Of a stretch of 64,000 nucleotides of DNA, positions 25,601 through 38,068 are shown in pieces. Each line of letters starts with the position of its first letter. The stretch's first letter is position 1. The position numbers and the translations under genes were made by a program. The notes beneath the pieces were generated by a model. That model made no database searches and had not been told where the DNA came from. It was given only the letters and a program-made list of their open reading frames with translations. The stretch is from Galaxea fascicularis (taxonomy: Eukaryota > Cnidaria > Anthozoa > Scleractinia > Euphylliidae), in assembly GCA_948470475.1 (NCBI GenBank), contig OX419345.1, positions 8,770,590-8,834,589 on the forward strand. Reading direction: 5' to 3'.

Positions 25601-28418
25601 CCATCTTTATGTATAACTATACCGACCCGTTTTCACAACTGTTTGTCAAGTTGTCAGACCTACTAATGCTTTCGATTGACTCTTAAATCCTTAGCCAGCT
25701 GCACATGGTGTCAGCTATGTATACCCTTTGACACAGTCGGGATTGATGTCATTCCTGGCTTGAAAGTTCTACCCACTATAGTACAAGCGACAATTTTCTT
25801 GCATAACTCCAACGCTGTGCCATGTACTACAGATTTATCATCGCTAACTAGATAAATCAATTAGGCTGACATCAATAAATATTAAGTTCTCACCTGTTTG
25901 TAGCAAATCTGATGTTTGGTGAGATAGTAATAATGAATACACTGGGCCACTGTCTGCAAAAAAATAAGTCGTTATATAAAATTAGGCTTTAAAACAGGCA
26001 GAGACATACACGAACCCCTAAAATTTCTATTTGGGTAAACATGTATTAAGACTAGACTGCATCTTCAACACACTAGATCTGACCCGATATCGATACTAAT
26101 ATCCTAGACTGCATCTTCAATACACTAGATCTGACACGATATCGATATAGCTATGATTGTGACAGAAAGGACGTCACAGTAAATTTCGAAATGATTCAAG
26201 TCCTCACCTTGTCTGGCAACGCATTCGCAATCATTGGAAAGTTTTTGCCAACTTTTACGAAGCTACAAAAAAAAAGAAAGATTTTTAATTTGTCGTGTAG
26301 TCTCATTTGTTTTTTTGTATTGGAAAATAGAACCTAACCACTGAACAGGTCTCGGGCTGGAGTCACAAACCGGACCGCAATCCTTGTCTTAAAAAAGAAA
26401 CTAGTGGAAAGATCATGCTGGCTGCGTATTTTTTCTGGACAACGTGCGTCTCAATTTACATGATCGAATTTTTGGGCAGTCCATTTTAAGGCGTTGTTTC
26501 AGTCTTCTTAACCTTCATACTTAAGACTCGAAACCCTGACGGTAAAGAAACCTTGCATGCTTTGCTTACTGCAGGGAGAGGGGAACCCAAGTTGTAGTCA
26601 AGGTCGATCAGTTGATTCATCTCAGAGGTGGATACAAGAAGACTGGATTCTAGTCGACTAACAGCATTTTTCGGATAACACCATAGCTGCAGATCGACTG
26701 TTTCAAAGAGCTTCGTGGCCTATGCTGTCTAAAAAATGTAGCATCTCCTCATAGAGTCGGCTTTCAGTTCTTCTGCAGCTCAGCACTTACTATTCATGAA
26801 GGAGCTTGAAGCAGTTGAACTGAGCACTGCTCATTTCAAGGTCCTTCACAACTGGAATTGTTAGAAACTGTTAAGACGTTTAGTTAGCAGACAAGATTAT
26901 ACATAAACTGTGAAAAAAGTAAAGAAGTTACTTGCATCTCCGCTTCGATAACAGGGAGTTGGGGAGTTTACGATAATCCATAAATAACTTCTCATTAACA
27001 ATGTTGGGGTGTTTCGCTTCCTTCAGGTCACTCTCAAGCCGTAAATATTTCCTTCTTTATCGAAGTGAAAAAGATGTTTACGGCCGCTTCAAACGTTCAA
27101 AGCACCAGCGCTATAGAAAGGAAGATAATATTTTTGTTTTATCAGTCAGGTAGGTAACGTTCAAAAGAGTAAAAATTTGAATTCAAACCGGTCAAGCTTT
27201 CCATATTTTGTTTAGTTCAATTGACTAGTACTGAAAAATAGATGTTCTGTCAGTATATGGGAAATTTTTGCCTGTTTATTTCTCTAGCACGAGCTTTATT
27301 TATATTCTGTGTCTAGAAAAATTCGGTATTCTGTTAAGTTTATCCAGTTTTTGCATTTATAAGGTTAAAACTTCAAAAATGTTTCCTAAAGTAATGTGCT
27401 GGTTGAGCGGGAAATCGTGTCTGACGTCGTTGTTCCAAATACCTAGTTCGTGAAGTAAACGGTGGCCTGCGACGGCGACTCATCGATGGCGCCACCTGAA
27501 GCCGTCGTAAACGAAGTCGTCAATCGTAAACTCCCTGTTTAAGCAAGGACGACGGTGACGGCAACGAGAACGTCATTTCAAAATATAAGTTCTCGTTTTC
27601 ATAACTTTTCGTGATTATTCCAATTTGTTTAACATGCGAAGTGTAGGCGAGCTGTCCAGGGTCTAAATTACTGTGAAAGGTGTAAAAGCAAAGAAAAAGA
27701 AAGAAGATTTTGCGGTAATACGCTCACGTTCTCGAGAAAACCTAAAATTTGGTCATTTCACGTTGTTGTTTTGCAGAGCACGGCAAAGAAATTAGGCTCG
27801 ATTTCCGCTGCTCTCTCGAGTCCGGACTTCGTTCCTCCCCAAGCGGCTGGTAATCGAGCCTACAAAGAAATGTACCAAAATGTAAACGCACGTGCAGAGC
27901 GATTGTTCTTGCTCATTAAGCCTATTGTTTTGTGGCCCTCTCGTTGCCGTTGCCGTCCTCATTGCTTAAACCCCCTAACATGGCATCGAACACAGCGGCT
28001 TTCGTGTTGTTGTTAGCGCCTGCGCAAACACACCGGAAGTGAGCTTTGTTGATGATACCAGAATTTTAGACTCGGGTTTCGGGCCCTCCACAGGAAGCCC
28101 GAGTGATAATGGATTTTACAAACGCTTCTGACAGAAGCCGTCCGCCATACCTTTGGGTGAAAAGATCTTTTTCACATTCACTCCAAGTTTGAAGCACAGT
28201 TTCTTTCGTGTTGATAGCGAGGTCTGAATCTCGTCCTAAAGAAAATAGAATGATAAGGGAGACTGCACAGTAACGACGATTTAAGAATTCCTTCAAACGA
28301 GTATCATACCAACTGCCTCGAGCTCTCTTAGCTCATTGGTAAGTTCAGTATTTTTTTTTTTTATTTTTGCTGTTTCCTTTTTACCTCTACCGACCTTTGA
28401 TGGAAATTCCCAAAGCAT
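22653..28418 (-). CDS. SANT-domain protein with NCoR/SMRT-like SANT
   Basis: Five exons: 28418-28310, 28235-28151, 26262-26208, 25953-25894 and 25136-22653; phases agree at every junction (G|GA, AG|C, 0, 0). Total 2793 nt, 930 residues. Residues about 24-36 are coiled-coil-like (NTELTNELRELEA). Residues about 52-102 form a SANT/Myb-like domain: TWSECEKDLF, KVGKNFPMIANALPDK and TVAQCIHYYYLTKHQICYK, aligning without gaps to the first SANT of NCoR/SMRT corepressors (YYYLTKK hallmark). Such domains bind or activate histone deacetylase or bind histone tails in the nucleus. The single last exon encodes 827 Ser/Asn/Lys-rich residues with no recognised domain and basic clusters such as KKRKVEKS that could be nuclear localisation signals. 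The ATG at 28418 is the first in frame, but the frame stays open for 17 codons upstream, so another 5' exon is possible. Corepressor function is inference. Confidence 0.8.
22656..22686. repeat. 15-bp perfect palindrome at the SANT gene 3' end
   Basis: TTCGACCCACATGGC, one central base, then its exact reverse complement. It covers the last codons (HMAAMWVE) and abuts the TGA stop at 22653-22655. Confidence 0.9.
26052..26150. repeat. Tandem duplication, 52-bp unit
   Basis: CTAGACTGCATCTTCAA ... CTAGATCTGACCCGATATCG occurs twice in a row (second unit from 26104) with three or four differences, filling much of the 254-bp intron 3 of the SANT gene. Confidence 0.85.
27539..27969. mobile_element. 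TTAA-bounded MITE
   Basis: Begins TTAAGCAAGGACGACGGTGA and ends with the near reverse complement TTGCCGTCCTCATTGCTTAA; TIR core GACGGCAACGAGA. 431 bases, non-coding. TTAA at both edges suggests a piggyBac-type target site. It lies in SANT-gene intron 2. Confidence 0.7.
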
Positions 28419-29276
28419 TCTCCTCCTTGACTTGACAGAGTGGAAGCTCGGCTTCGGGGATGCAGTTTAAACGAAAATCCTTAAAGAAAGAAAGGAAGAA
28501 CGTAATTAGCAAACACTGCAAAGTCATTCAGAGTTGAAATTAATGTCATATACGGCAATAAAAATTAAAATTTTGTTGCGTACCGTCCATTTTGTGAGGT
28601 AAGTGTTCCAGCAATATTTTGAATCAAATTTTGGAGAGCTGCGAAACAAAAGGACGAGCGGTTTAATACAAAAAACAGTTGTACATAATGTCGACGATCT
28701 AATCGTCACTGAAATTCCAGGGAAAAGGCAATCTTATTTATTTTTAGACTATCTTTTCCCGAGAAAAAGGAAGTTTCGTTGCACGTGATACAGCATCACC
28801 ATCACCTTTCCTTTGTTCTAAAGGTTCTTAGCTTCGCAGAAACAAAAGAAAGTTCGAGGACAAGTTTCGCACGAGAGAATGGGGATAATGAAGCACTACG
28901 ATTGGTCATTGGGGCTCCTACGGGGGTCCCATATTCGCGGCAAATTCAATCGAAAAAAAAATCTGTCTGTGAAAACGCCGTGACAGACTACTGCCGTGAT
29001 GGGCTCCTGCTTTTGCTTTCTTTCTTTGCTTTGTTTTACCTCGCTCTTTTTCTTCGGGTCCTCATATTCTTGACACTGTAGAATGCCAAGCTGTACAACG
29101 CTAACGGTTGCTCTTTAAAACCACCTTGACTAGAAATAACAGAAAATCCAACTTTTGTGACGTCATAATGGTCTTATGTTCTATTTAAAAACGTCATGAC
29201 AAAGGCAATTATGCGCACGCGCGCTCTCTTGTGTTACAGTGTCCGCTGAGAAGCTCATAGAGGCAGTATGCGCAAA

Positions 29277-29520
29277 GAGTAATGGAGATTGAACAGGGAA
29301 CGTTCACTCCCTTAGTTTTCACGACCACACGCGGAATGGTGGATGAATGTGTTAAGTGCCACAGCAAGACTTGCAGAGCTGATCGCAAATAAGAAGTTAC
29401 TCAAGCGCAATTTCCTGGATAAGAGCTTAAGTGTCTTTCGCCATCGTACGCTCTGCGATACTGTGCTTGAGAGGCTCAAGATCCAGAAGGCGACAGCTAG
29501 ACTTTGTTGACTCAGATTTA
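29277..29520 (+). pseudogene. Degenerate retroelement C-terminal fragment, copy 1
   Basis: Conceptual reading [18 protein letters not shown], then in shifted frames [17 protein letters not shown] sequence, matches the second half of the fragment at 29822-30298 ([20 protein letters not shown]). The GTFTPLVF...GGM.EC block is frequent at the C-terminus of cnidarian retroelement-like proteins. Several frameshifts and stops break it. Confidence 0.5.
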
Positions 29521-29821
29521 CAGATTGAAAGCCTGGCCAAATTAGGAATTTAAGAAATGCGTGATTTTATTATTATTTTTTTTTGCTATGTTTTAATCTA
29601 AAACACTTAATTGCCTGCAAGTTATTCAATCACATCTGACATGTACCTGTATTTTCAGGAATAAAACGTTTCTGTGGTATAGGGCAATTTATATAAATAT
29701 AGTATTTCATCATATATTGTAATTGCAGATGAAGGATTTTATCATTGTAAATTTTTAAGGTTGTTGTAGACTACTTGTTGTTGCTATGTTTTAATCTAAA
29801 GCACTAGATTGAGGACAAGAG

Positions 29822-30298
29822 TTGAGTACGGGAGCCAACACTGCCCCTGATAGGCGGCTGGATATAGTGGCTAGAGGGTTCTCGGAGAGTCAAAGGTCGG
29901 CCTTCTTCGATGTGAGAATTTGCCACCCAAATGCAGACTCCTACAGGGATATCATCCAGACCAGATTTTCGGGCAACATTAAACAGAGAAGAAGCGACAG
30001 CACGCTAGCGGAGGTCTAGAATTTGAGCAAGCTAAATTCACTCTATTAGTTTTTTAGCACGACAGGTGGAATGGCAGTGGAATGTAAGCGATACCATAGT
30101 AGGCTTGCTGAGTTAATTGCTGCAAAGAAGGGCGAAAGCTATGCGACTACTATGTCATGGATCAGGGCAAGAGTGTCCTTTGCGTTGCTTAGATCAGCAT
30201 TACTATGCTTGAGAGGTTTGCGAGCTACGAGGAGGGTCCATCTAGAATTGTCGGACATTGACTTTGACATCGTGAAAGGACATGCAAATATTCGTTAA
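29822..30298 (+). pseudogene. Degenerate retroelement C-terminal fragment, copy 2
   Basis: Two open pieces, 29822-30019 ([34 protein letters not shown]) and 30071-30298 ([40 protein letters not shown]), are the two halves of one domain seen downstream of reverse transcriptase in cnidarian retroelement-like proteins. The linking GTFTPLVF segment is replaced by a stop-bearing gap, so this is a non-functional remnant. The exact retroelement class is not determined. Confidence 0.55.
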
Positions 30299-31699
30299 AA
30301 CTATTTTATTTTCTTGGTAGACTTCCATATTTGAAGCTCTTTTATTAAAATGATTGAATTTTTATCGCTTGTAAAATAGGAGTAACCAATATATTTCATT
30401 TCAATTTCGCGTCTCGTTTTTAATCAATTGAATTTTCCAGACCAAGTCCTCTTCATTTTAATCGAAAGAATTTGTAAATGGTGTTTTGACTGAATAGTTT
30501 ATTTTTAATTATTGTATATAGGATTTTAATGTCTGTGTTTGTTATCATTAACAGTATGACTTCTCACTGAATCTCTCACTCGTGACACTCTCTGCATGGT
30601 TTTAGAAATGGGTAATTCGTTATCGGATTTGCTAGACTCAACAGCCATTCATTGCTGCTGCTCCTATGCCTCCCTGCGAATAAACTGTTTTTCATGGTAA
30701 GCATACTCAAGTTAATGTCATAGTCCAGTTTCGTGCATATTGCAGATGTTTCGAGATTGATCGATGAGAATCTCACGGCAATGACATGCTGCAGATATAA
30801 TCCTGTTCTCGTAAAGACTGACTGATTGCGGTGTCAATATTTACTAAGGCAAAGAAGAAAGGTGCAAAACAGGCTGGCGGGTGTCCGGTCGAGACCGGAA
30901 AAAGAAATAACCCTGATAAAACAAGGCAAGGGTGCAGTCAGGGATATGTTAAAAGGAAACATGAAATATCCAGCCTCCCAAACCTATCTTCTCCCTGCCT
31001 TTAAAAAAGCGAACCTCAATCGTTGAAAGTTCTTTTTTTTTTAGTTTCATTACAATATTTTTTTCTTGCCCCTCAATTCCCAAGTCCGTTGCACGTTTTA
31101 AAGCTGTCTTGTGGAACGGTGTTTATAATTATACAAAACGGTTGCTTTTCTTTTTAAGAGTGCTCAGTCATGCTAAATAAATTTAGAATGAGAAAGATCA
31201 ACGGTTTTTACTTTTAATTTTGAGATTTACTAATTTCAAATTTCAAATATCAAGTGTGTGTTACCGGTTTTTCTAAGTTTGTTTGAGAAACATGAGGGTG
31301 TGACCACGCAGCTGAAAACTAAACAGCACTCCTAAATTCTTGTGGCGCAAGTTTGTGAAATTTTGGATTTAAATAACTTCAACTGGTGCCCGCTTTGTCA
31401 AATCGCCATAAATGGTATGTTTTGGCAGCTGAGCTTTGGTCACTACACCGTTGTTACTATATGATGTAATTTAGCGCGTGAATCACGTATAAACATGCTT
31501 TGTTGGCTCCAAAAAACTGACTCAGGCTGGCTCCCATGGGACGCCTGAACCATACCTCGGAAATACAGCATGACATGATGCAGAGAGCGTGAAATAACCT
31601 ATTCAAATTCATTCGATTTCGGTTGTGGGTGGTGGTTTTGTAACGGAAGAGAGTTTCACCTGTCGGTAAGACAATACTGTCAGGAGGCCAGACTGTGAC

Positions 31700-34600
31700 A
31701 TGCCTTATGGAAGAGCGATTCTGATTTGTCTCATGATCGTTGACAAATGGGTTTTTATAACGAGTACACCTTCCAAACAGAGCGTCAACAAATCGGAAAA
31801 ATCTCACGAACATGGCGTTGATTTAAGAAGTTTGCATTTTCCAACTGAGTATCATGCGACGGGTGTTCTCTCGCTTCCCACAAGCAACATAAACGAACCG
31901 TTTGAGGTTTGGCACAGTCAGACCTATGACAAAAGTCGCATTGATTACTATCATGGTAAGTTGGTTACCCTGTTGTCATTCTATTCAATAGCTATAACTT
32001 TCAAAAGTAATTTCTTTACACGCTGGTTCCTGTTTGGAATGATATCTCGATCACTTATTGAATTGTGTTTGTTATTTTTGAGAAGCGTTGGTACCTGCAG
32101 AGTTTATCAAACTGTTTCACGATCAAGCATTATTTACATGTACCAGTACTATAAGAGCTTTGAGCGAAAATAAGGAATCAATAACTACATTTCGCAACAC
32201 TCACGATAAAACAAAATTCTTAGATGTAAGTTTAGTAAAAAGGTGGAAAATGAAGCATGTGATCGAAGTATTATATGCAACGGAAAATACCTTCAATCCA
32301 GAGTTGTGCGTTGCGTGATACATGCTGATGCCGATACTTTGGAAAACGGACAGAAACGGGACATTTCAGTCGTTTTACTCCATTAATTTGCCAGTGGTTT
32401 TAAAACGCAAGGACCACTGGCAACTTATTTATCCATGCAATGCTAAGAAATTATATACAGAAAGCTTTGTTAAATCGGTCCTACGAGCGAGGTACAGAAC
32501 ATTTTCGGCCTCCAGATATCATTACTCTTTCAACTTAAAGTGCCTATAACCCCAAATGTTTTTTCGCTAAAATAAATCTTTGCACCTGTTCGAAACGCAT
32601 TATGGCATTTTTTTTCCCTTTTTTCAGCAAATCTTGACTTTTTATAGGCTTCTAAACTGAGCATCGTTTGTTTCACGACCGAGTCAGATGGGGAATGGGT
32701 CTATTCCTGATTTGACGTCACAAACTGATTTGCACCACTAAACATGCATGCAAAGTAGATTGTGACGTCAAATCAGGAATAGACCCATTCCCCTTCTGAC
32801 TCGGTCGCGAAACAAACGATCCTTGGTAAGTTTTGAAGCCTGTAAAAAGGCGGGAGTTATTAAAAATAGGAAAGAAAGGGCCGCTATGCGTTTCGAACAG
32901 GTGCAAAGATTCATTTTAGCGAAAAAATAATTTGGGGTCATAGGCACTTTAATTTCAATTTTTTTTTCAGCAGTTATTAACAGTCTTAAATTTGCTAATT
33001 CTTACGATGTTGAAAAAAAAAACAATGGCGCAAAATTAAACGCTATAATTTGCACCTTGAAAGACTTTTCTCTAAAATGCCAATGGAACGCCTACCGAAC
33101 TGTTTGTTCCTTCGATTCTCTTTTCATGGTCAGTGAAAATTTAAAGAATATATATATATGCGAAATAGACGGCTGACGTAGTTTACGAAATGAAAAGCAA
33201 TTTGTTAGACAAAGAAAGTTGTTATTTTAGTTGATTTATCTTCGTCAAGGTGAAGGAAATAGATCCAGTTTTGCTAGTGGGTGTGGGAAGGGCGAGCCAC
33301 GATATTTGTTTGCAATACTTCATTTACTGGCTCACGAAAAGTGCTATCTGTGTAAACAGACAACAGGATAAGACGTCTTAGAAAAATGCCACAATGTGAA
33401 AACTCGTGACTTTCAGTGATAATAATTCGAAATTTTTATCAACATAACTTGTATTGCCCTACGCCATAGGCTATTAAACTCACGTATAAAACTCATTTGC
33501 AAGCATTTCGAAAACAAAAAACCACATACTTTTTCCCTCTGATGGCTAAATATAATTATCTCGTCTTGTAATTATTTTAAAACCATTATTCCATTGCCAA
33601 TATTAGGTGAAGTGCAAACTTTTCAAAGGGGAGATTTAGGAAGACATGGCATGTTCTTTAAAATCGTTCCCAAGTATTCATACAAGCTACACAAGAATCA
33701 TCGCCATTTTAAAGGTTGTTGGAAGAGATATGGCACTAAATCTCGAAGGGCTAAGGCCCAGTCCATTCTACCGTGTAACTCGGCTTGGCCATTCAAGTCT
33801 CGACTGGAAGATTTTAAGGTAATAATTTGCTTTTTCTATTAAGGAGTTCGTCTTATAAGTATTATATTGACCACATAGCTAGTTCAAAAGACGCGTGAAG
33901 ACGCGTGAGTCAAATAGACGCTCTGTGATGGCCTGGTTCATGTCGAAGTTTTTCTGAACTTTCATAAAAGAAAACGAGTGTGAATGAGGTGAAAGAGTCT
34001 TTCACACCCCTCTTCTGTCTTGCCTGACCATGCGATAACATGGAATCACAGGAAATATAGGACAAGAAAACAAAACTGTTACCTCGAACAGTATATCGTC
34101 TGCATATTTTCATCTCAGGGCCTACAGCTCAATGAGAACAAAAAAAAAACGAATAGCTGGTGAAATATTAAACAAAGTCACTTCTGATTCGATCCAATTG
34201 TATATATTTGCAAAACACCGCTGAATTATATTCGGCTTGGTTTTGCTTGTAGTTGACGAATGTCTCAGTTGCAAACATAGCAACAAAATTAATTAAAATT
34301 GCAGAAATAATGTTTTAAAAATGTTATTGAAAGAATTTACAAGGGTTTTACTTCAAATAATTTTGTTTCGAAAATTGAGTTTCTTCCGCGCGCAAACGCA
34401 CTTTCCAACTTTAAACCCCACGGTTAGTGTTCTGAGTGTTTTCTTGTATACACCTTTTAAAGGGAAGTTTAAAGTTAAACCATAGGGCCTATGATCTGAT
34501 GTAGAATTTCTTATAACACTCCTTATGTTTTCAGTATACAGGTGATGCAACCATAAATGGCCAACTATGCACAAAATGGACTTACAACGTAACAATATTT

Positions 34601-37600
34601 GAACGCAACAATTCCTACCTGTTCTACGCAACCAAAACTGTCCCGCCTAAACCCGTGTACTTTGAAATGAATGGCTACGACACCCTGTTAGTGTCTTACT
34701 ACGACAAGTATGTTATCAAATACCACAGTTTTGAGGAGTGGAATTATGACCCAGATGACGATCCGGACATGTTTGAGATTCCGCATTGTGAGTACTAGAA
34801 TGTGAATTGACGTTTTAGTTAAATTTGCTTGTGAAAGTTCAGTGCAATTGATGTCAATCGATTCCCCCCACTCACCTCATTTGAATACTTACTTTCTTGT
34901 CAAAAATTAAAGCGATAATCTTAAGAGGGAACTGAGAAACTGAATGTAATGGATCGAAACATCATTATGATACTGGGAGAACCAGTGTCAGTTGGTTTTT
35001 GAGTAGTCCAAGTAATCCTTTAGAGGAGCACGTGCTTAATGCAGAGGTATTCAACGACCCTGTACAGTTTCATTTAAACCAGCTGACAGACCGTTAATGT
35101 TTCTTTTAAGTCTTTTTAAGTCTCGTAAATAAAGCAAACATCATGTTAGATAACTGCCTCGTGCCCAGTCGTTCGCGATCTTTGGTAACACTGGAAAAGC
35201 CTGGAGACAGTTTAAGTAACTTATTGACTTCTGGCTTCTACAAATGTTTTTCTTTTATTAGGTGACATTCGTTCTAGTGTCTCACCATGCCTAATATTTT
35301 GGACACAAAATTTCTGAATGAATTCAAGCTGGATTCTGCATTTACTTGCAACATAATATTATCAAGGGAAATACTCATTCATTTAAGTTAAAACTTATTT
35401 GAGATTCATGTCTGTCTTTTTTTCTTTCTGTCAGTACACCATGACAAATGGTGCTGGAACATAGACAAGAGGTCACGTAACAGCGATGGGGCTTCCATGT
35501 CCCTGAATCCTATGGGAGAGTTTGCCGAGCTCCACCACGACGACGATCCCGTTAATGAAGACTTCCACAACTTCCGTAAGAAACACAAAAGAGGCTACAG
35601 GGACAAACTCGAGCATCAGAAACGAAAACACATTTTTCGACACAATTTAAGGTGTGTGAAATTGCTTCAAATTTAGCATTTTCGTAAGCACTTAATTCAC
35701 CTGCGCATGCGCAGGCGTGACTACTAGTGTGAGAAAATTTGTTTTTAATTTAGACAGGTTCTATGGCAATGACCAAGTAGCAGATATACTAATACGATGA
35801 CAATAAAAAGTCCCCGATACTTTTAGGCAAAAGACTCACATTAACAATATACTTAATAATTAGTTGGAAACAAACTTGTTTTTATACACATGTAGACAAT
35901 CTTAAAGGGACCCTCCACTCTTAAGTAATCCTTTCCAACAATTTAGAGTAAAAAATGATTTGTCCTAAGGGTGAAGATTCCCTTTAAGGTCGATTCAGAT
36001 GCTATGACTTTTTCTGCAACTGTCTTGATTTCTTTAGCGCACGCTGCACACGCTAGGCACAAAATCGTATACAACACTTGCCATTTGCATTCCCTGCATC
36101 TACAACTGTCGCATGGTTTTCAAACGTCTTTTAAAAAAGGAAACATTTAGGTAAGGTAACTGACCTGAACCAGTCTCTCGCGATCACTCTTAGTAACTGG
36201 AAAAGCTTGTGGAGGAGAAAGCTTGTGGAGGAGGCAGTTTAGGTAATTCATTCACTTCTCGCTTCGACAAATATTTCTTTCTTTCACTAGGTATATTCGT
36301 TCTATGAACATGAAAGGCAACTCATACCAGCTAGCTGTCAATCACTTCGCCGATATGACAGATGCTGAATTTCAGAGCCACAAAGGACTCATGTCAGGGG
36401 ATGGAGGTTATGGGTCGCGTGACTTTGATGACGATGACGACGACATCGCGCGAGGATATCAGGATGACAACGGAGACGAACACAGAGATGATGAGAGACG
36501 AAACAAAATAAGCCCGAAAAAAAGTAGATATGGGCATGTACCTCAGGAATTAGACTGGAGAAAATACGGTAAGTACGACTAAACTGAGTAGAATCTACGA
36601 GTACCTTCTGAAATCAATGGGTTCCGTGACCATTAGCGTTGGTAGCAAGAATGGAAAATTTGCCGAGAAATGTTTATGAAGTTGTTTGTGAAGATGAAGT
36701 CGATTTATTGTTTACCTATTATGGTGCAAGGTGGGTTTCCGGTGCATTACTCGAACCAGTGTCAAATTAACAATTGGAAAAAAAGCCAACAAGAAAGCAC
36801 AACGAAGACTGCACTAGGATATCGTTTCGTTTCTTCGTTTTTCCAGTATAAGATGACAAGCAAACTCTAAGCTTTAAAAAGAGCAAAGATTATTTTGTTA
36901 TGCAAATTGCAAGAATTATTTCTAGGCCGGAAAGGAAGCTGGAATGCAAGACGACTTGACTTTTTTTCCCCTCTCTCATTCTTTCTCCAGGTGCCGTGTG
37001 GCCCCCCAAAGGCCAAGGAACTTGTGGTTCTTGCTGGGCTTTTGCTGCGGCTGGAGCGGTGGAAGGCGCAAATTTTATTAGGGTGAGATACAATTGACTA
37101 ATAGGTCTGAAGTGAGAACAAAGTGAATTAGTTTATTCTACATGCAATTATTATCAATTGATAATGCTCATGTTTATTTACAAAATCAGAACCGTTAACA
37201 CCTCTGATCTTTTGTAAGGCCTACGGGTGTTTACGGAGGTTTTCGAGACGCAACTTCAGCATACAAAGCAGTTACTCAAACAACATAGTGACAAACAGGG
37301 GGTCGTAATCTTGTTCAAAAAAGACAATAACACATTTTGACCATTCTTGGGGGTAAATAGCACCTCCCCATGCTAACGGAAGACACATTGCTTGTTGCTA
37401 GACTGGTAAATTAGTAGATCTATCAGAGCAGCAGCTTTTGGACTGTACATGGGCCACGCCTGGGGTCAAACATGGAAATAATGGCTGCCTGGGAGGCTGG
37501 ACATGGAAGGCATTCGCTTGGATCGAACAGTTTGGCATCGCCACAGCTGAAAGTTACGGACCTTATAGGGGACAGGTTAGTTCACTAAGATTTTCAACCA

Positions 37601-38037
37601 ACGTCGCTCTCTTTATCCAAAGCTTCCAATCAACCAACCAATCAGTCAATCAATCAATCAATCAATCCATTCATTTATCAATAAATTAATCCATCAACAA
37701 TTCAATTAATAGATCAATCAATTACTCAGAAAGCCCGTCTATTATAATTATAAGTAATTATATGATTATGACAGGAGCATAATTTCCTCTGCTAACAGTA
37801 CTAAACCAAGCTAATTATGTAACAAAACCGTGAACAGGAACCATTAATAAATTATTTACCGAACTGAAAACCTTTACGCGAAGACAAAAATATGTTATTT
37901 TTAGTTTCGTCGACTTTCTCGGCAAGATCAGTTGACGGGCAGGCACAACGTTTAAAGTTTTAAGGTCACTGGAATACTCGCGTTGTAACCGAGCTACAAG
38001 GCGACATTCAATATTCAATAATTTCGTTTTATCAACG

Positions 38038-38068
<31 letters not shown>

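Larger units (their letters stand above)
28419..31699. other. Divergent intergenic region, SANT gene / protease A
   Basis: Presumed SANT-gene promoter and 5' UTR at 28420-29000 (somewhat richer in CpG near 28850-29000), two degenerate retroelement coding fragments (29277-29520 and 29822-30298), a small open frame at 30826-31026 of unknown meaning, and AT-rich sequence to 31699 containing the protease A promoter. A 23-base sequence (TTGCTATGTTTTAATCTAAA) occurs at about 29584 and 29780. Confidence 0.65.

Noticed and set aside
30826..31026. Small 66-codon frame (AVRDMLKGNMKYPASQTYLL)
   Set aside because: No recognised family, no splice partners, and it sits among retroelement debris; cannot be supported as a gene.
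32088..32549. Frames in protease A intron 1 as extra exons
   Set aside because: Exon 1 joins exon 2 (33607) in phase and gives the same YYYG-type junction as paralogues B and C, so nothing is missing between them.
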